Shown here one piece after another: positions 41,887 to 53,359 of a DNA stretch of 64,000 nucleotides (positions are counted from its first letter, which is position 1; every line of letters begins with the position of its first letter). The notes beneath the pieces are model-generated. The model did not search any database. It saw nothing but the letters and a program-made list of their open reading frames with translations, and had not been told where the DNA came from. Both the position numbers and the translations under genes were made by a program. This DNA is from Dolichospermum flos-aquae CCAP 1403/13F (GTDB taxonomy: Bacteria; Cyanobacteriota; Cyanobacteriia; Cyanobacteriales; Nostocaceae): the NCBI RefSeq assembly GCF_012516395.1, contig NZ_CP051206.1, forward strand, positions 3,330,501 to 3,394,500. Reading direction: 5' to 3'.

Positions 41887-42100
41887 CTTTTTTACAAAGC
41901 CAAGAGTTCGTTGTTTTTTTGTGAATTTAGGGTATGTCACATATGTGAATCTAAATATGTGTCACAAAAAGATTATTTATAACTTAAAGATCACGGTTGT
42001 GTTTATAAATAACACATCTTACCATCATATACATATTTAACCTGTTTGGATAAGAATTTGTAGAGGTTTAGCACTGCTCAACAGTGTCAAGTACCTCCCA

Positions 42101-42378
42101 GCCAGGGAATTAATTCCCTGTCTAATAGCTAAAGTCGGTTGAAACCGACTATTTTGGCGGTATTTATTCGAGAAATAGGATAATTTCTGATTTCGATGTC
42201 ATCAGAGACTTGAGCCAGGGAATTAATTCCCTGTCTAATAGCTCAAGTCGGTTAAAACCGACTATTTTGGCGGTATTTATTCGAGAAATAGGATAATTTT
42301 TGATTTCGATGTTATTACAGTGCGTTTCAACGCACTTTAACTATTAGACCGGAACTTCAGTTCCGGGCAGGTGTGAAA
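42101..42378. repeat. Tandem 112-bp repeat plus related hairpin unit
   Basis: Two direct copies starting at 42101 and 42213 share GCCAGGGAATTAATTCCCTG, a TCTAATAGCT linker, the hairpin AGTCGGTT(A/G)AAACCGACT and the phrase GGCGGTATTTATTCGAG. A third, partial unit ends with GCGTTTCAACGC and CCGGAACTTCAGTTCCGG. The wider stretch 41887-42408 holds no gene. Confidence 0.85.
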
Positions 42379-42408
42379 GCTTATTTACCAAGTGAAAAGG
42401 AAAAAAAT

Positions 42409-42573
42409 ATGTTTAGCAACTCTTCCCTCAGTCAAACCGCGACAACTATTGTTTTTATTGATTCTTCCCTTTCCGACTATCAGACCCTACAAACAGCAGT
42501 TGTAGAGGGTGTAGAAACGGTGATTCTTTCCCCAAATCAAGACGGGATTGAGGAAATTACGGAATTTTTATAA
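42409..42573 (+). pseudogene. N-terminal remnant of a DUF4347 domain
   Basis: ATG 42409 has AAGG upstream and opens a 54-codon frame containing TTIVFIDSSLSDYQTLQTAV and VILSPNQDGIEEITEFL, the start of a DUF4347 domain, which normally has about 160 residues. It then stops at TAA. DUF4347 usually stands at the N-terminus of giant secreted cyanobacterial proteins with propeller, cadherin and RTX parts like the next gene, so this is probably the detached head of such a protein. Confidence 0.65.
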
Positions 42574-42741
42574 ATATATGCCCAAATTACCACCATTTAC
42601 ATCGTGTCATTCTGACCAAAATGCCGTGGAAGAATCTCGATAGTTGCTTCCTTGTGCTTTGCGTCCCTCACTATGACAAATGATACCTTTTCCAACTTTT
42701 CAAACATCCTCTTGTGAACTACCCTGCCGTAAGAAGAAATT
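42574..42741. other. Gap holding fragments of two dispersed repeats
   Basis: Around 42606-42688 the ends TGTCATTCTGA and CTATGACA are inverted, as in a common bacterial MITE-like repeat. At 42694-42712 ACTTTTCAAACATCCTCT is the terminal repeat of the element found complete at 56816-56998. Together they separate the DUF4347 remnant from the propeller gene. Confidence 0.5.
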
Positions 42742-45486
42742 ATGACTATTCATCCTTACCTGTTTAGTAATGTTTTGCCAGCTACCGTTGAAGATTATAT
42801 TTGGCAAAATATTACATCTTCCATTAGTACATTTGCATATCGTTCTGATTTTCTTAGCCAAATGCGGTTGACATTTGACACAAAATTTGCAGAGTCTTCA
42901 GCCTTAAAATTAGCCGCTGCTTGGAAATCAGGAAATTTAACCGGATTTCCAGCCATTCAAATTCTTACCAGTTCCGAATTACAAACAGCTAATGGGGCTT
43001 ATTCCGCAACCACAGGGAAAATATATCTTTCCCAGTCATTTTTAAGCCAAAATCAGTCCCAACCCCAAAAAATTGTTGATGTCATTCTCGAAGAATACGG
43101 ACATTATGTTGATACTGTATTAAATACAGTAGACAGCCTCGGAGATGAAGGGGCGATTTTTTCCGCTTTAGTCCAGGGTAAAAGTCTGGATAATCCAACT
43201 TTACAGGCTTTACAAGCAGAGAATGATCACGCCACAATTACAGTCAACGGGCAAAGTATCCCAGTAGAACTATCAGCACCAGGGACAGCCTGGACAAAGC
43301 TCCTGGGAACCAGCAGTTACGACCAAGCCAATGCCCTAACCACAGGCAGCGACGGTGCTATCTATGTCAGTGGTAATACTGGTGGCAACCTGGATGGACA
43401 GACCAATAGCGGTGGTTATGATGCCTTTATCACCAAGTACAATGCCGATGGCAGCAAAGCCTGGACTAAGCTCCTGGGAACCAGCAATTACGAAAATGCC
43501 ACAGACCTAACCACAGGCAGCGACGGTGCTATCTATCTCAGTGGTTATACTGAAGGCAACCTGGATGGACAGACCAATAACGGTGGACGTGATGCCTTTA
43601 TCACCAAGTACAATGCCGATGGCAGCAAAGCCTGGACAAAGCTCCTGGGAACCAGCGGTGAGGACGGTGCCGATGCCGTAACCACAGGCAGCGACGGTGC
43701 TATCTATGTCAGTGGTTATACTCAAGGCAACCTGGATGGACTGACCAATAGCAGTATCTGGGATGCCTTTATTACCAAGTACAATACCGATGGCAGCAAA
43801 GCCTGGACACAACTCCTGGGAAGCAGCAATTACGACTTTGCCTATGCCCTAACCACAGGCAGCGACGGTGCTATCTATGTCAGTGGTATTACTAGTGGCA
43901 ACCTGGATGGACAGACCAATAGCGGTGGACGTGATGCCTTTATCACCAAGTACAATGCCGATGGCAGCAAAGCCTGGACAAAGCTCCTGGGAACCAGCAG
44001 TTACGAGATTGCCACAGACCTAACCACAGGGAGCGACGGTGCAATTTATGTCAGTGGTTATACTGGTGGCAACCTGGATGGACAGACCAATAGCGGTGGA
44101 CGTGATGCCTTTATCACCAAGTACAATGCCGATGGCAGCAAAGCCTGGACAAGGCTCCTGGGAACCAGCGGTGAGGACCAAGCCCATGCCCTAACCACAG
44201 GCAGCGACGGGGCTATCTATGTCAGTGGTACTACTCAAGGCAACCTGGATGGACAGACCAATAGCGGTGGTTATGATACCTTTATCACCAAGTACAATAG
44301 CGATGGCAGCAAAGCCTGGACAAAGCTCCTGGGAACCAGCAATTACGACGGAGCCAATGCCCTAACCACAGGCAGCGACGGGGCTATCTATGTCAGTGGT
44401 TCTACTGAAGGCAACCTGGATGGACAGACCAATAGCGGTGGAAGTGATGCCTTTATCACCAAGTTAGTTGAGAACCAAGCACCAACAAATCTAACTCTCA
44501 GCAACAGCACAGTTGCCGAAAATCAAGTTATTGCTACAGTCGTTGGTAATCTCAGTAGCACAGACCCAGATGCAGGAAACACCTTTACCTATAGTTTAGT
44601 TACAGGAACAGGTGCAACTGATAATAGTTTATTTTCCATTACCAATAATCAACTCACAACCAATGCTGTATTTGACTACGAAACCAAAAACAGTTACAGC
44701 ATTCGCGTCAAAACCACAGACCAAGGTGGGTTATCCTTTGAAAAACAGTTAACTATTGGAGTCAGCAACGTTAACGAAACTCCTACCAACTTAACTCTTT
44801 CTAATAGCACAGTTGCCGAAAATCAACCCATTGCTACAGTAATTGGTAATTTTACCACGACAGACCCAGATACAGGAAACACCTTCACCTATAGCTTAGT
44901 TACAGGAACAGGTGCAACTGATAATAGTTTATTTTCCATTACCAATAATCAACTCAAAACCAACTCTGTCTTTGACTACGAAACCCAAAACAGTTACAGC
45001 GTTCGCGTCAAAACCACAGACCAAGGGGGGTTAAGTTATGAAAAAGAATTAACCATTGGTGTCAATGATCTCAATGAAATTACTGGTAATCCCTCAATTA
45101 ACAATGGTCGTACCCCAATTGTAGGAACTGCTGGTTCTGACTGGATAACAGGAGGTCCAGGGGCAAAAACCATTACTGGAGGTGCTGGTAATGATTTCTT
45201 CGTGTTTACTGATCTCCGAGATGTGGGACAACGGATTACGGATTTTACTGTAGGAACAGACAAAATTGTCCTTACTCAATTGATTAGTAGTATTAATTAC
45301 ATTGGTATTGATCCTATTGCGGATCAATACATGAGATTTGTAGCCGGAACAGGTAGCAATACTGGTAGTACCTTTCTGCAAATTGATCGGGATGGGATTT
45401 CAGGTAGTGCGATATTTAAGAACTTCCTTCAGGTTGATAACATCACTACCACCCAGTTAAATAACCTCAACAATTTTGTTTTCTAA
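42742..45486 (+). CDS. Secreted beta-propeller (SBBP) / cadherin-like protein with type I secretion C-terminus
   Basis: A 914-residue protein. Residues 1-180 form an N-terminal domain containing VILEEYGHYVDTVLN (about 114-128) and DSLGDEGAIFSALV (about 131-144), which resembles a degenerate zincin metallopeptidase (E-E-x-G-H in place of HExxH). Residues 183-574 are seven SBBP blades of 57 residues, each with TTGSDGAIYVSG and NLDGQTNSGG. Two cadherin-like repeats of about 100 residues follow (NLTLSNSTVAENQ each). The C-terminus has a short RTX-like nonapeptide region (TGGAGNDFFVFTD) and a type I secretion target fold. It is exported by an ABC exporter without a signal peptide and is probably a surface adhesin or structural protein. 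Confidence 0.85.
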   Translation: MTIHPYLFSNVLPATVEDYIWQNITSSISTFAYRSDFLSQMRLTFDTKFAESSALKLAAAWKSGNLTGFPAIQILTSSELQTANGAYSATTGKIYLSQSFLSQNQSQPQKIVDVILEEYGHYVDTVLNTVDSLGDEGAIFSALVQGKSLDNPTLQALQAENDHATITVNGQSIPVELSAPGTAWTKLLGTSSYDQANALTTGSDGAIYVSGNTGGNLDGQTNSGGYDAFITKYNADGSKAWTKLLGTSNYENATDLTTGSDGAIYLSGYTEGNLDGQTNNGGRDAFITKYNADGSKAWTKLLGTSGEDGADAVTTGSDGAIYVSGYTQGNLDGLTNSSIWDAFITKYNTDGSKAWTQLLGSSNYDFAYALTTGSDGAIYVSGITSGNLDGQTNSGGRDAFITKYNADGSKAWTKLLGTSSYEIATDLTTGSDGAIYVSGYTGGNLDGQTNSGGRDAFITKYNADGSKAWTRLLGTSGEDQAHALTTGSDGAIYVSGTTQGNLDGQTNSGGYDTFITKYNSDGSKAWTKLLGTSNYDGANALTTGSDGAIYVSGSTEGNLDGQTNSGGSDAFITKLVENQAPTNLTLSNSTVAENQVIATVVGNLSSTDPDAGNTFTYSLVTGTGATDNSLFSITNNQLTTNAVFDYETKNSYSIRVKTTDQGGLSFEKQLTIGVSNVNETPTNLTLSNSTVAENQPIATVIGNFTTTDPDTGNTFTYSLVTGTGATDNSLFSITNNQLKTNSVFDYETQNSYSVRVKTTDQGGLSYEKELTIGVNDLNEITGNPSINNGRTPIVGTAGSDWITGGPGAKTITGGAGNDFFVFTDLRDVGQRITDFTVGTDKIVLTQLISSINYIGIDPIADQYMRFVAGTGSNTGSTFLQIDRDGISGSAIFKNFLQVDNITTTQLNNLNNFVF
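43288..44465 (+). repeat. Seven 171-bp tandem repeats encoding propeller blades
   Basis: Units start at 43288, 43459, 43630, 43801, 43972, 44143 and 44314, each beginning GCCTGGAC; they are nearly identical at the DNA level, including silent positions. The last unit ends early at FITKLV. The homogeneity indicates recent duplication or gene conversion. Confidence 0.95.
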
Positions 45487-45539
45487 TGTTTTGTCATCAC
45501 GACAATTTGCAACGCTTACTTACTTACCAGGAAATCTAT

Positions 45540-47749
45540 CCCACATTCCGCACCCCAAACTGTCACAGATCAAAAAAGCCCTTAAAGTAGTACATAATAA
45601 CTAAAGTCAATTCAAAAATTAAGATGCTTAATGATAATAAATAGCATTAAAAGCGAAATGGTGTGAGAAAGTGAAACTTGGTAACAAAAGAAAAAAATGA
45701 ATTGATAACCAAATAAGAAATAATTGATAACAACAGAAGTATGAGAGGAAACTGTTGTGAAATTAAAACCTCAAGAAATGGAAATTCAGAACATAGACCA
45801 TCTAGGGATAGTAGCAGGAATCATAGATTCAATCGGAATAGTAGAAATAATAAATGAATTAATAGGAGTCGAAAAAGACGAAAAAGTAAATGCAGGTCAA
45901 GTGGTAAAAGCCATGATAATAAACGGGTTAGGATTTGTCTCCAAACCGTTATATATGTTTCCCAAATATTTTGAAACAATAGCCTGTGAGCATTTAATAG
46001 GAGCAGGAGTAAAACCAGAATATCTCAACGACGATAAATTGGGGAGAGTCATGGATAAACTGTTTATAAAAGGCTTAGATACAATCTTTTTTATCATAGC
46101 CTTAAAAGCTGCTCAAAAATTTGGAGTATCACTATCAACATCACATCTAGACTCATCATCAATGCACGTGCATGGGCAGTATAACACTAGCTTACCATTC
46201 GTAATATTTGAGAGTCAAAAAGTAGGAAATAACCAAGAATTAGAAGAATTAGCAGTAAAATCACCAAAAGAAATAACCATCACCTACGGTTATTCTCGTG
46301 ACCATCGTCCAGACTTAAAACAGTTTATCATAGAAATGATATGTTCAGGAGATGGAGACATACCAATATTTTTAAAACTAGCATCGGGAAACCAAGCTGA
46401 CTCATCATGTTTTGGTAAAATAGCAGTAGAATATCAAAAACAATTAGAAGTTAATAGTCTCATGGTTGCTGACGCTGCTTTATATACAGAATCAAACCTG
46501 AAAATGATGTCAGAATTACGTTGGTTATGTCGAGTACCATTAAGCATAAAAGCAGCAAAATCATTAATATCAACATTAGCAGAATCAGAATTTATTGATA
46601 GTACAATACCAGGATATAAATTAGCATCAAAAATCCAAAATTATGCAGGGATAGAACAAAGATGGTTAGTAGTGCAAAGTCAAGAAAGAAAAGAATCAGA
46701 CCTGCATAAGCTCACACAAAAAATTACCAAAGCAGAATCAAAAGCTGTGCAAGATTTGAAAAAGTTATCACAAGAGAGATTTGCATGTGTTGCAGATGCT
46801 ATCAAGGCATTATCAAAATTATCAAAACAATTCAAATATCATCAAATTCACGAAAGTACGGTGACTCAAGTAAAATCTAATAAAAAAGATACTTCAGGAG
46901 AAATATCCTATCAAATATCAGCTACAGTCTCCCAGGATGAAAGTAAAATTAATACAGAATTGCTGAGTGCGGGACGTTTTATTATTGCGACAAATGTTTT
47001 AGATTCAAAGGAACTAAGCAATGATTCTATGCTCAGGGAATATAAAGCTCAACAATCATGTGAAAGAGGGTTTGGTTTTCTCAAAGACCCATTATTTTTT
47101 GCCGACAGTATTTTCCTCAAAAGTCCTGAGAGAATAGAGTCTTTGGGAATGATTATGGGTTTATGTCTACTGGTTTATACTTTGGCTCAACGTCATATTA
47201 GAAATGCTCTTTTGGAGTCTAAATCAACAATTAAAAATCAATTAGGCAAAGCAACTAATCGTCCTACTTTACGCTGGATTTTTCAATGCTTTCAGTGTAT
47301 TCATTTGGTTACACTCAATCAGGAGAAACATATTTCTAATTGGAATAAGGACAGAGATTTTATCTTGAGTCTTTTACCAGATGATTGTTTACGTTACTAT
47401 CAATTAGTCAGCTAATTATCATCTCTATCAATTTAATTTCTATGAGTAAAGATGAGCTAATCTCTTTGATTTATAGCTCCATTTTACTATGTCTATAATT
47501 TCGTTTTTTACTTTAATTGATTAGTCTAACTTATAATTATTTCTTGAATATCTCCTTTCGCTTATTCATTGACCTCTCCAGGTGGTGTGCATTCTTATTG
47601 CTTCTTATTGAGAATAGATTTTGATGACATTTTTGGTGATTTACTGTTTCTCAAATGCCTTTTTTCACTTTATCTGTTTGTTTTGATGCTCCCTTTGATT
47701 TTCATCTCCGTAATTTCCCTCTGTAACATTTTGGGGTGCGGAATGTGGG
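45540..47749 (+). mobile_element. Complete IS1634-family insertion sequence, 2,210 bp
   Basis: The ends are inverted repeats of about 29 bp: left CCCACATTCCGCACCCCAAA, right TTTGGGGTGCGGAATGTGGG, with further matching bases (TGT.ACAG) inside. The 6-bp sequence ATCTAT stands directly outside both ends (45534-45539 and 47750-47755), a clear target-site duplication. It carries one intact transposase gene and about 330 bp of non-coding 3' DNA (47416-47720). The element split the region upstream of the next gene exactly at its start codon. Confidence 0.93.
45757..47415 (+). CDS. IS1634-family transposase
   Basis: A 552-residue DDE transposase with the DUF4277 N-terminal domain (MEIQNIDHLGIVAGIIDSIG). 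Acidic catalytic residues are in TSHLDSSSMHVHG, LMVADAALYTESNL and QQSCERGFGFLKDP. GTG at 45757 starts the frame and it is undamaged, so the element is potentially active. Confidence 0.92.
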   Translation: MKLKPQEMEIQNIDHLGIVAGIIDSIGIVEIINELIGVEKDEKVNAGQVVKAMIINGLGFVSKPLYMFPKYFETIACEHLIGAGVKPEYLNDDKLGRVMDKLFIKGLDTIFFIIALKAAQKFGVSLSTSHLDSSSMHVHGQYNTSLPFVIFESQKVGNNQELEELAVKSPKEITITYGYSRDHRPDLKQFIIEMICSGDGDIPIFLKLASGNQADSSCFGKIAVEYQKQLEVNSLMVADAALYTESNLKMMSELRWLCRVPLSIKAAKSLISTLAESEFIDSTIPGYKLASKIQNYAGIEQRWLVVQSQERKESDLHKLTQKITKAESKAVQDLKKLSQERFACVADAIKALSKLSKQFKYHQIHESTVTQVKSNKKDTSGEISYQISATVSQDESKINTELLSAGRFIIATNVLDSKELSNDSMLREYKAQQSCERGFGFLKDPLFFADSIFLKSPERIESLGMIMGLCLLVYTLAQRHIRNALLESKSTIKNQLGKATNRPTLRWIFQCFQCIHLVTLNQEKHISNWNKDRDFILSLLPDDCLRYYQLVS

Positions 47750-47753
47750 ATCT

Positions 47754-48377
47754 ATGTTAACTCAAATCAAAAACCCTTTGATCACCATCGGTATCACCCT
47801 AGCCTCTGGTATCAGTTCCATAGCAATCTCTACTCCTGCTTACTCTATTAACTTAGTTGATTTAAACACCTTTAACTCCATTGGAGATGTTAGTAGTAAC
47901 AACACAGTTATTCAATCAGGTCCAACAAATACCGTTGTTACTGGTGGTGGTGCTAATAGTTTAGAGCAATTTTTGGGTATCAATGCGACCAATTTTGCAA
48001 CTGCTATTCCAGACAATCAATATGGTTCAGCCATTAAAAGTACCTTTAATAACATCAATGCTGGAGATGTGTTTAGCTTCAACTGGAATTTCACAAGTGC
48101 AGATACAGATCAAGCTTTTGTAACGATTAACAATAATGTTCAAACCTTAACGGGTAATAGTCTTTATAGCTATACCTTCACTTCTGCGGGAAATTATAAC
48201 ATCGGTATTGGAGTTGTTGATACTTGGGATTCAACAGGTCTATCAACTCTCACCCTAAGTAATGCCACAATTCAGTCCGTTCCTTGGGAAACTGATGCTT
48301 TACCAGTATTAAGTAGTACAGTTCTTTTTGGTATTGGTGTTTGGACAAAACGTAAATTCAATAGACATCTCCAATAA
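47754..48377 (+). CDS. Secreted protein with PEP-CTERM-like sorting tail, separated from its ribosome binding site by IS1634
   Basis: The 207-residue product starts at ATG 47754 with a signal peptide (LITIGITLASGISSIAIS...AYS). It has an Asn/Thr/Ser-rich beta domain (VFSFNWNFTSADTDQAFVTI) and ends VPWETDALPVLSSTVLFG...WTKRKF: a conserved-type tail, one membrane helix and a basic end, like cyanobacterial PEP-CTERM proteins sorted by exosortase. Its first two bases belong to the ATCTAT duplication made by IS1634. Joining the two flanks gives CCAGGAAATCTATG, i.e. AGGAAA five bases before ATG; now that SD lies 2.2 kb away. The present upstream GTGGGATCT is a poor substitute. Confidence 0.8.
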   Translation: MLTQIKNPLITIGITLASGISSIAISTPAYSINLVDLNTFNSIGDVSSNNTVIQSGPTNTVVTGGGANSLEQFLGINATNFATAIPDNQYGSAIKSTFNNINAGDVFSFNWNFTSADTDQAFVTINNNVQTLTGNSLYSYTFTSAGNYNIGIGVVDTWDSTGLSTLTLSNATIQSVPWETDALPVLSSTVLFGIGVWTKRKFNRHLQ

Positions 48378-48391
48378 TTTTTGAACCCCCC

Positions 48392-48441
48392 AGTCGGTTT
48401 TAACCGACTTTAGCTATAAGACAGGGAATTTATTCCCTGGC
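48392..48441. repeat. Hairpin-pair repeat, same family as 42101-42378
   Basis: AGTCGGTTTTAACCGACT and CAGGGAATTTATTCCCTG are two hairpins joined by TTAGCTATAAGA, the reverse arrangement of the units at 42101. It lies directly after the PEP-CTERM-like gene. Confidence 0.85.
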
Positions 48442-48606
48442 TTCCTTCCTCCCCATTAACATCATCACCCCATAATGTTTCGCTAAAAAACGCAAAAACG
48501 CCAACGGGAAAAAAGAGATTTATGGTATTGACAAACAATTTTAAAAATGTTATCATAAAATTGATAAGGAAGAACTATCTTGTTGTTAATTAAGAATAGA
48601 ATGACA

Positions 48607-48639
48607 ATATCCCCGACTTCTTTGAGAAGTCGGGGATAT
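48607..48639. repeat. Hairpin repeat, copy 3
   Basis: ATATCCCCGACTTCT-TTG-AGAAGTCGGGGATAT, 15-bp stem. It lies 18 bp beyond the hom stop codon on the minus strand and may end that transcript. Confidence 0.85.
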
Positions 48640-48656
48640 TTTGATATTTTTATGCT

Positions 48657-49946
48657 TCAAAGCACTCGTAATACGCTGGGAATACTGTCAATTGATGCCA
48701 TAGCTTGAATTTCTACCAAAGCTTGTCTAAAGTCCCCTTCCCGGACATTGTGGGTAACAACGACAATTTCTGCTAGTTCTCCCTGAAAGCCGGTTTGGAC
48801 GACTGATTCTAAACTCACGCCATAATTACCAAAACAAGTTCCCAGTCTACCAATAACTCCGGCTTGGTCTTTGCTGAGGAAACGGGCATAAAACCGGGTT
48901 ACTAACTCAGCAATGGGGGTAATTTGCGAGTAATGTTGATGTCTACAAGCTAGAAGAGGATTTGGTTTAGCTGTATTGGTTTTGAGGGTAGCAACAAGAT
49001 TTAAGATATCTGATGATACAGCACTAGCGGTAGCGCCAGCCCCGGCACCCGGACCGAATAACATCACCTGGCCTATGGGTTCTCCTTCCACAAGAATGGC
49101 ATTGTAAACACCGTTGATACTAGCTAAAGGATGAGTTTGGGGGATGAGGGTAGGATGAACTCTGACTGAAAGTTGGGTATTATCTTGATCTAAATGTTGA
49201 GCTATTCCTAGTAATTTAATTACGAATCCTAATTTAGCAGCATAGGCAATATCTGTTTTTGTAACTTGACGAATTCCTTCACAATGGACATCTTCCCGAT
49301 TGATTCGCCCGTCAAATCCTAAAGATGCCAAAATAGCAATTTTATCTCCAGCATCTAAACCATCCACATCCGCTGTGGGGTCAGCTTCAGCATAACCCAA
49401 TTTTTGAGCATCTGCTAAGACATCATCAAATTCACTACCTTCTGTTTGCATCCTGGTGAGGATATAGTTGGTTGTGCCATTGACAATGCCCATGATAGCG
49501 CTAATGCGATTAACGCTTAAAGATTGTTTCAGGGGTTGAATTACAGGAATACCGCCACCAACGGCAGCTTCTAGCAGCACATAGACACCTGCTTCATTAG
49601 CAGCGGTGAATATTTCGCCACCAAATCGAGAAATTACGGCTTTATTGGCAGTAATTACGTGCTTACCATTTTTAATAGCTGCCAACATGAGTGTGCGGGC
49701 GGGTTCTAATCCCCCCATTAACTCTACAACTATATCTACGGCTGGATCATTAACAATGGCTTCTAAATCCGTAGTTATCACCTCTGATGATAATTCTACA
49801 GCTCTGGGTTTCGTGAGCGATCGCACACCCACCCGATATATTTCAATTTCCTGTAACAGCGGATGACGACCTACTTTGTCTTGCAACAATTGAACTGTCC
49901 CCGTTCCCACTGTACCTAATCCAAGTATTCCTAATTTAACAGCCAC
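48657..49946 (-). CDS. hom: Homoserine dehydrogenase
   Basis: A 429-residue NAD(P)-dependent enzyme of the threonine/methionine branch, reducing aspartate semialdehyde to homoserine. N-terminal Rossmann motif GILGLGTVGTGTVQLL, then VVELMGG, ITANKAVISRFGG, the catalytic-domain GYAEADPTADVDGLDAGDK and GPGAGAGATASAV; a C-terminal ACT domain suggests threonine feedback. I prefer the GTG start at 49946 (VAVKLGILG...), since the frame's upstream ATG at 49997 lies in a dispersed GTAGG...CTAC palindrome and adds 17 residues unlike the family. Confidence 0.93.
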   Translation of the reverse strand: MAVKLGILGLGTVGTGTVQLLQDKVGRHPLLQEIEIYRVGVRSLTKPRAVELSSEVITTDLEAIVNDPAVDIVVELMGGLEPARTLMLAAIKNGKHVITANKAVISRFGGEIFTAANEAGVYVLLEAAVGGGIPVIQPLKQSLSVNRISAIMGIVNGTTNYILTRMQTEGSEFDDVLADAQKLGYAEADPTADVDGLDAGDKIAILASLGFDGRINREDVHCEGIRQVTKTDIAYAAKLGFVIKLLGIAQHLDQDNTQLSVRVHPTLIPQTHPLASINGVYNAILVEGEPIGQVMLFGPGAGAGATASAVSSDILNLVATLKTNTAKPNPLLACRHQHYSQITPIAELVTRFYARFLSKDQAGVIGRLGTCFGNYGVSLESVVQTGFQGELAEIVVVTHNVREGDFRQALVEIQAMASIDSIPSVLRVL

Positions 49947-50077
49947 AGATTTTGCACCCACATGAAATTTACATAAAACAATTGTAGGCAGAGCCATAAG
50001 CCCTACCTACTAATTATCTGCTTTTAATTGTCTAATAACCAATGACCAATCACAAATGACCACTGACCAATAACAAA

Positions 50078-52299
<2,222 letters not shown>

Positions 52300-53301
52300 A
52301 TGACTAAGCCGGAACGTGTGGTACTAATTGGAGTAGCCGGAGACTCCGGGTGCGGTAAATCTACGTTTTTGCGTCGGTTGATTGATTTATTTGGCGAAGA
52401 ATTTATGACAGTTATCTGTTTAGATGACTATCATTGTCTAGATCGTATCCAACGTAAACAAACAGGAATAACTGCTCTTGATCCTAGAGCAAACAATTTT
52501 GACTTGATGTATGAGCAAATTAAAGCTCTCAAGGAAGGTCAAAAAATACATAAGCCGATTTATAACCACGAAACTGGCATGATTGATCCACCAGAATGGA
52601 TTGAGCCAAATCATATTATTGTCGTAGAAGGGCTGCATCCTTTATACGATGAACGGGTAAGAGCGCTTTTAGACTTCAGCGTTTACTTTGATATCAGTGA
52701 TGAAGTCAAAATTGCTTGGAAAATCCAACGGGATATGGCTGAAAGAGGCCACCGCTATGAAGATGTTCTCGCACAAATCAATTCTCGTAAACCTGATTTT
52801 GAAAAATTCATCGAACCGCAAAGAGAATTTGCTGACGTGGTTCTGCAAGTATTACCCACAAACTTAATTAAAAACGATACAGAACGTAAAGTTTTGCGGG
52901 TACGGATGTTACAACGGGAAGATAAAGAAGGCTTTGAACCCAGCTACCTGTTTGACGAAGGTTCAACAATTCAGTGGACTCCTTGCGGACGCAAACTGAC
53001 CTGTTCTTACCCCGGTATGCAACTTTACTACGGTTCTGATGTTTACTATGGTCGTTACGTCTCAGTATTGGAAGTAGATGGTCAATTTGATAACCTCGAT
53101 GAAATAATTTACATCGAAACTCATTTGAGCAAAACATCCACTAAATATCAAGGTGAGATGACTCACTTGTTACTACAACACCGTGAATATCCAGGTTCTA
53201 ACAATGGTACTGGGTTATTCCAAGTATTAACAGGTTTAAAAATGCGTGCTGCTTATGAACAGTTGACAGCTAAGGAAGCACAACTAGCGGTTCAAGTCTA
53301 A
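52300..53301 (+). CDS. prk: Phosphoribulokinase
   Basis: A 333-residue Calvin-cycle kinase making ribulose 1,5-bisphosphate. The P-loop is AGDSGCGKS (13-21), with LDDYHCLDR following at about 41-49, HKPIYNHETG and EGLHPLYDERVR. The redox-active cysteine of the plant-type enzyme is C18 in the P-loop, so regulation through thioredoxin/CP12 is likely. Start ATG 52300 has GAGGG upstream. It ends in a strong terminator. Confidence 0.97.
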   Translation: MTKPERVVLIGVAGDSGCGKSTFLRRLIDLFGEEFMTVICLDDYHCLDRIQRKQTGITALDPRANNFDLMYEQIKALKEGQKIHKPIYNHETGMIDPPEWIEPNHIIVVEGLHPLYDERVRALLDFSVYFDISDEVKIAWKIQRDMAERGHRYEDVLAQINSRKPDFEKFIEPQREFADVVLQVLPTNLIKNDTERKVLRVRMLQREDKEGFEPSYLFDEGSTIQWTPCGRKLTCSYPGMQLYYGSDVYYGRYVSVLEVDGQFDNLDEIIYIETHLSKTSTKYQGEMTHLLLQHREYPGSNNGTGLFQVLTGLKMRAAYEQLTAKEAQLAVQV

Positions 53302-53328
53302 AACAGCAGTTTGTGTCAAAAATTAGTG

Positions 53329-53359
53329 GAGGGAACAGTTGAATGTGTTCCCTCTTTTT
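53329..53359 (+). terminator. Rho-independent terminator of prk
   Basis: GAGGGAACA-GTTGAATG-... pairs with TGTTCCCTC, followed by six T residues; 28 bp after the prk stop. Confidence 0.92.

Noticed and set aside
43288-44465. Possible CRISPR array or repeat-spacer structure
   Set aside because: The 171-bp units are entirely coding and continuous, with no unique spacers; they are protein blades.
45757-47415. Possible programmed excision of the IS1634 copy to restore the PEP-CTERM gene
   Set aside because: Such elements normally leave one target duplication or do not excise precisely; nothing in the sequence supports regulated excision.
47569-47760. 63-codon frame at the right end of IS1634
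   Set aside because: It ends through the terminal inverted repeat and has low-complexity hydrophobic sequence from AT-rich IS DNA.
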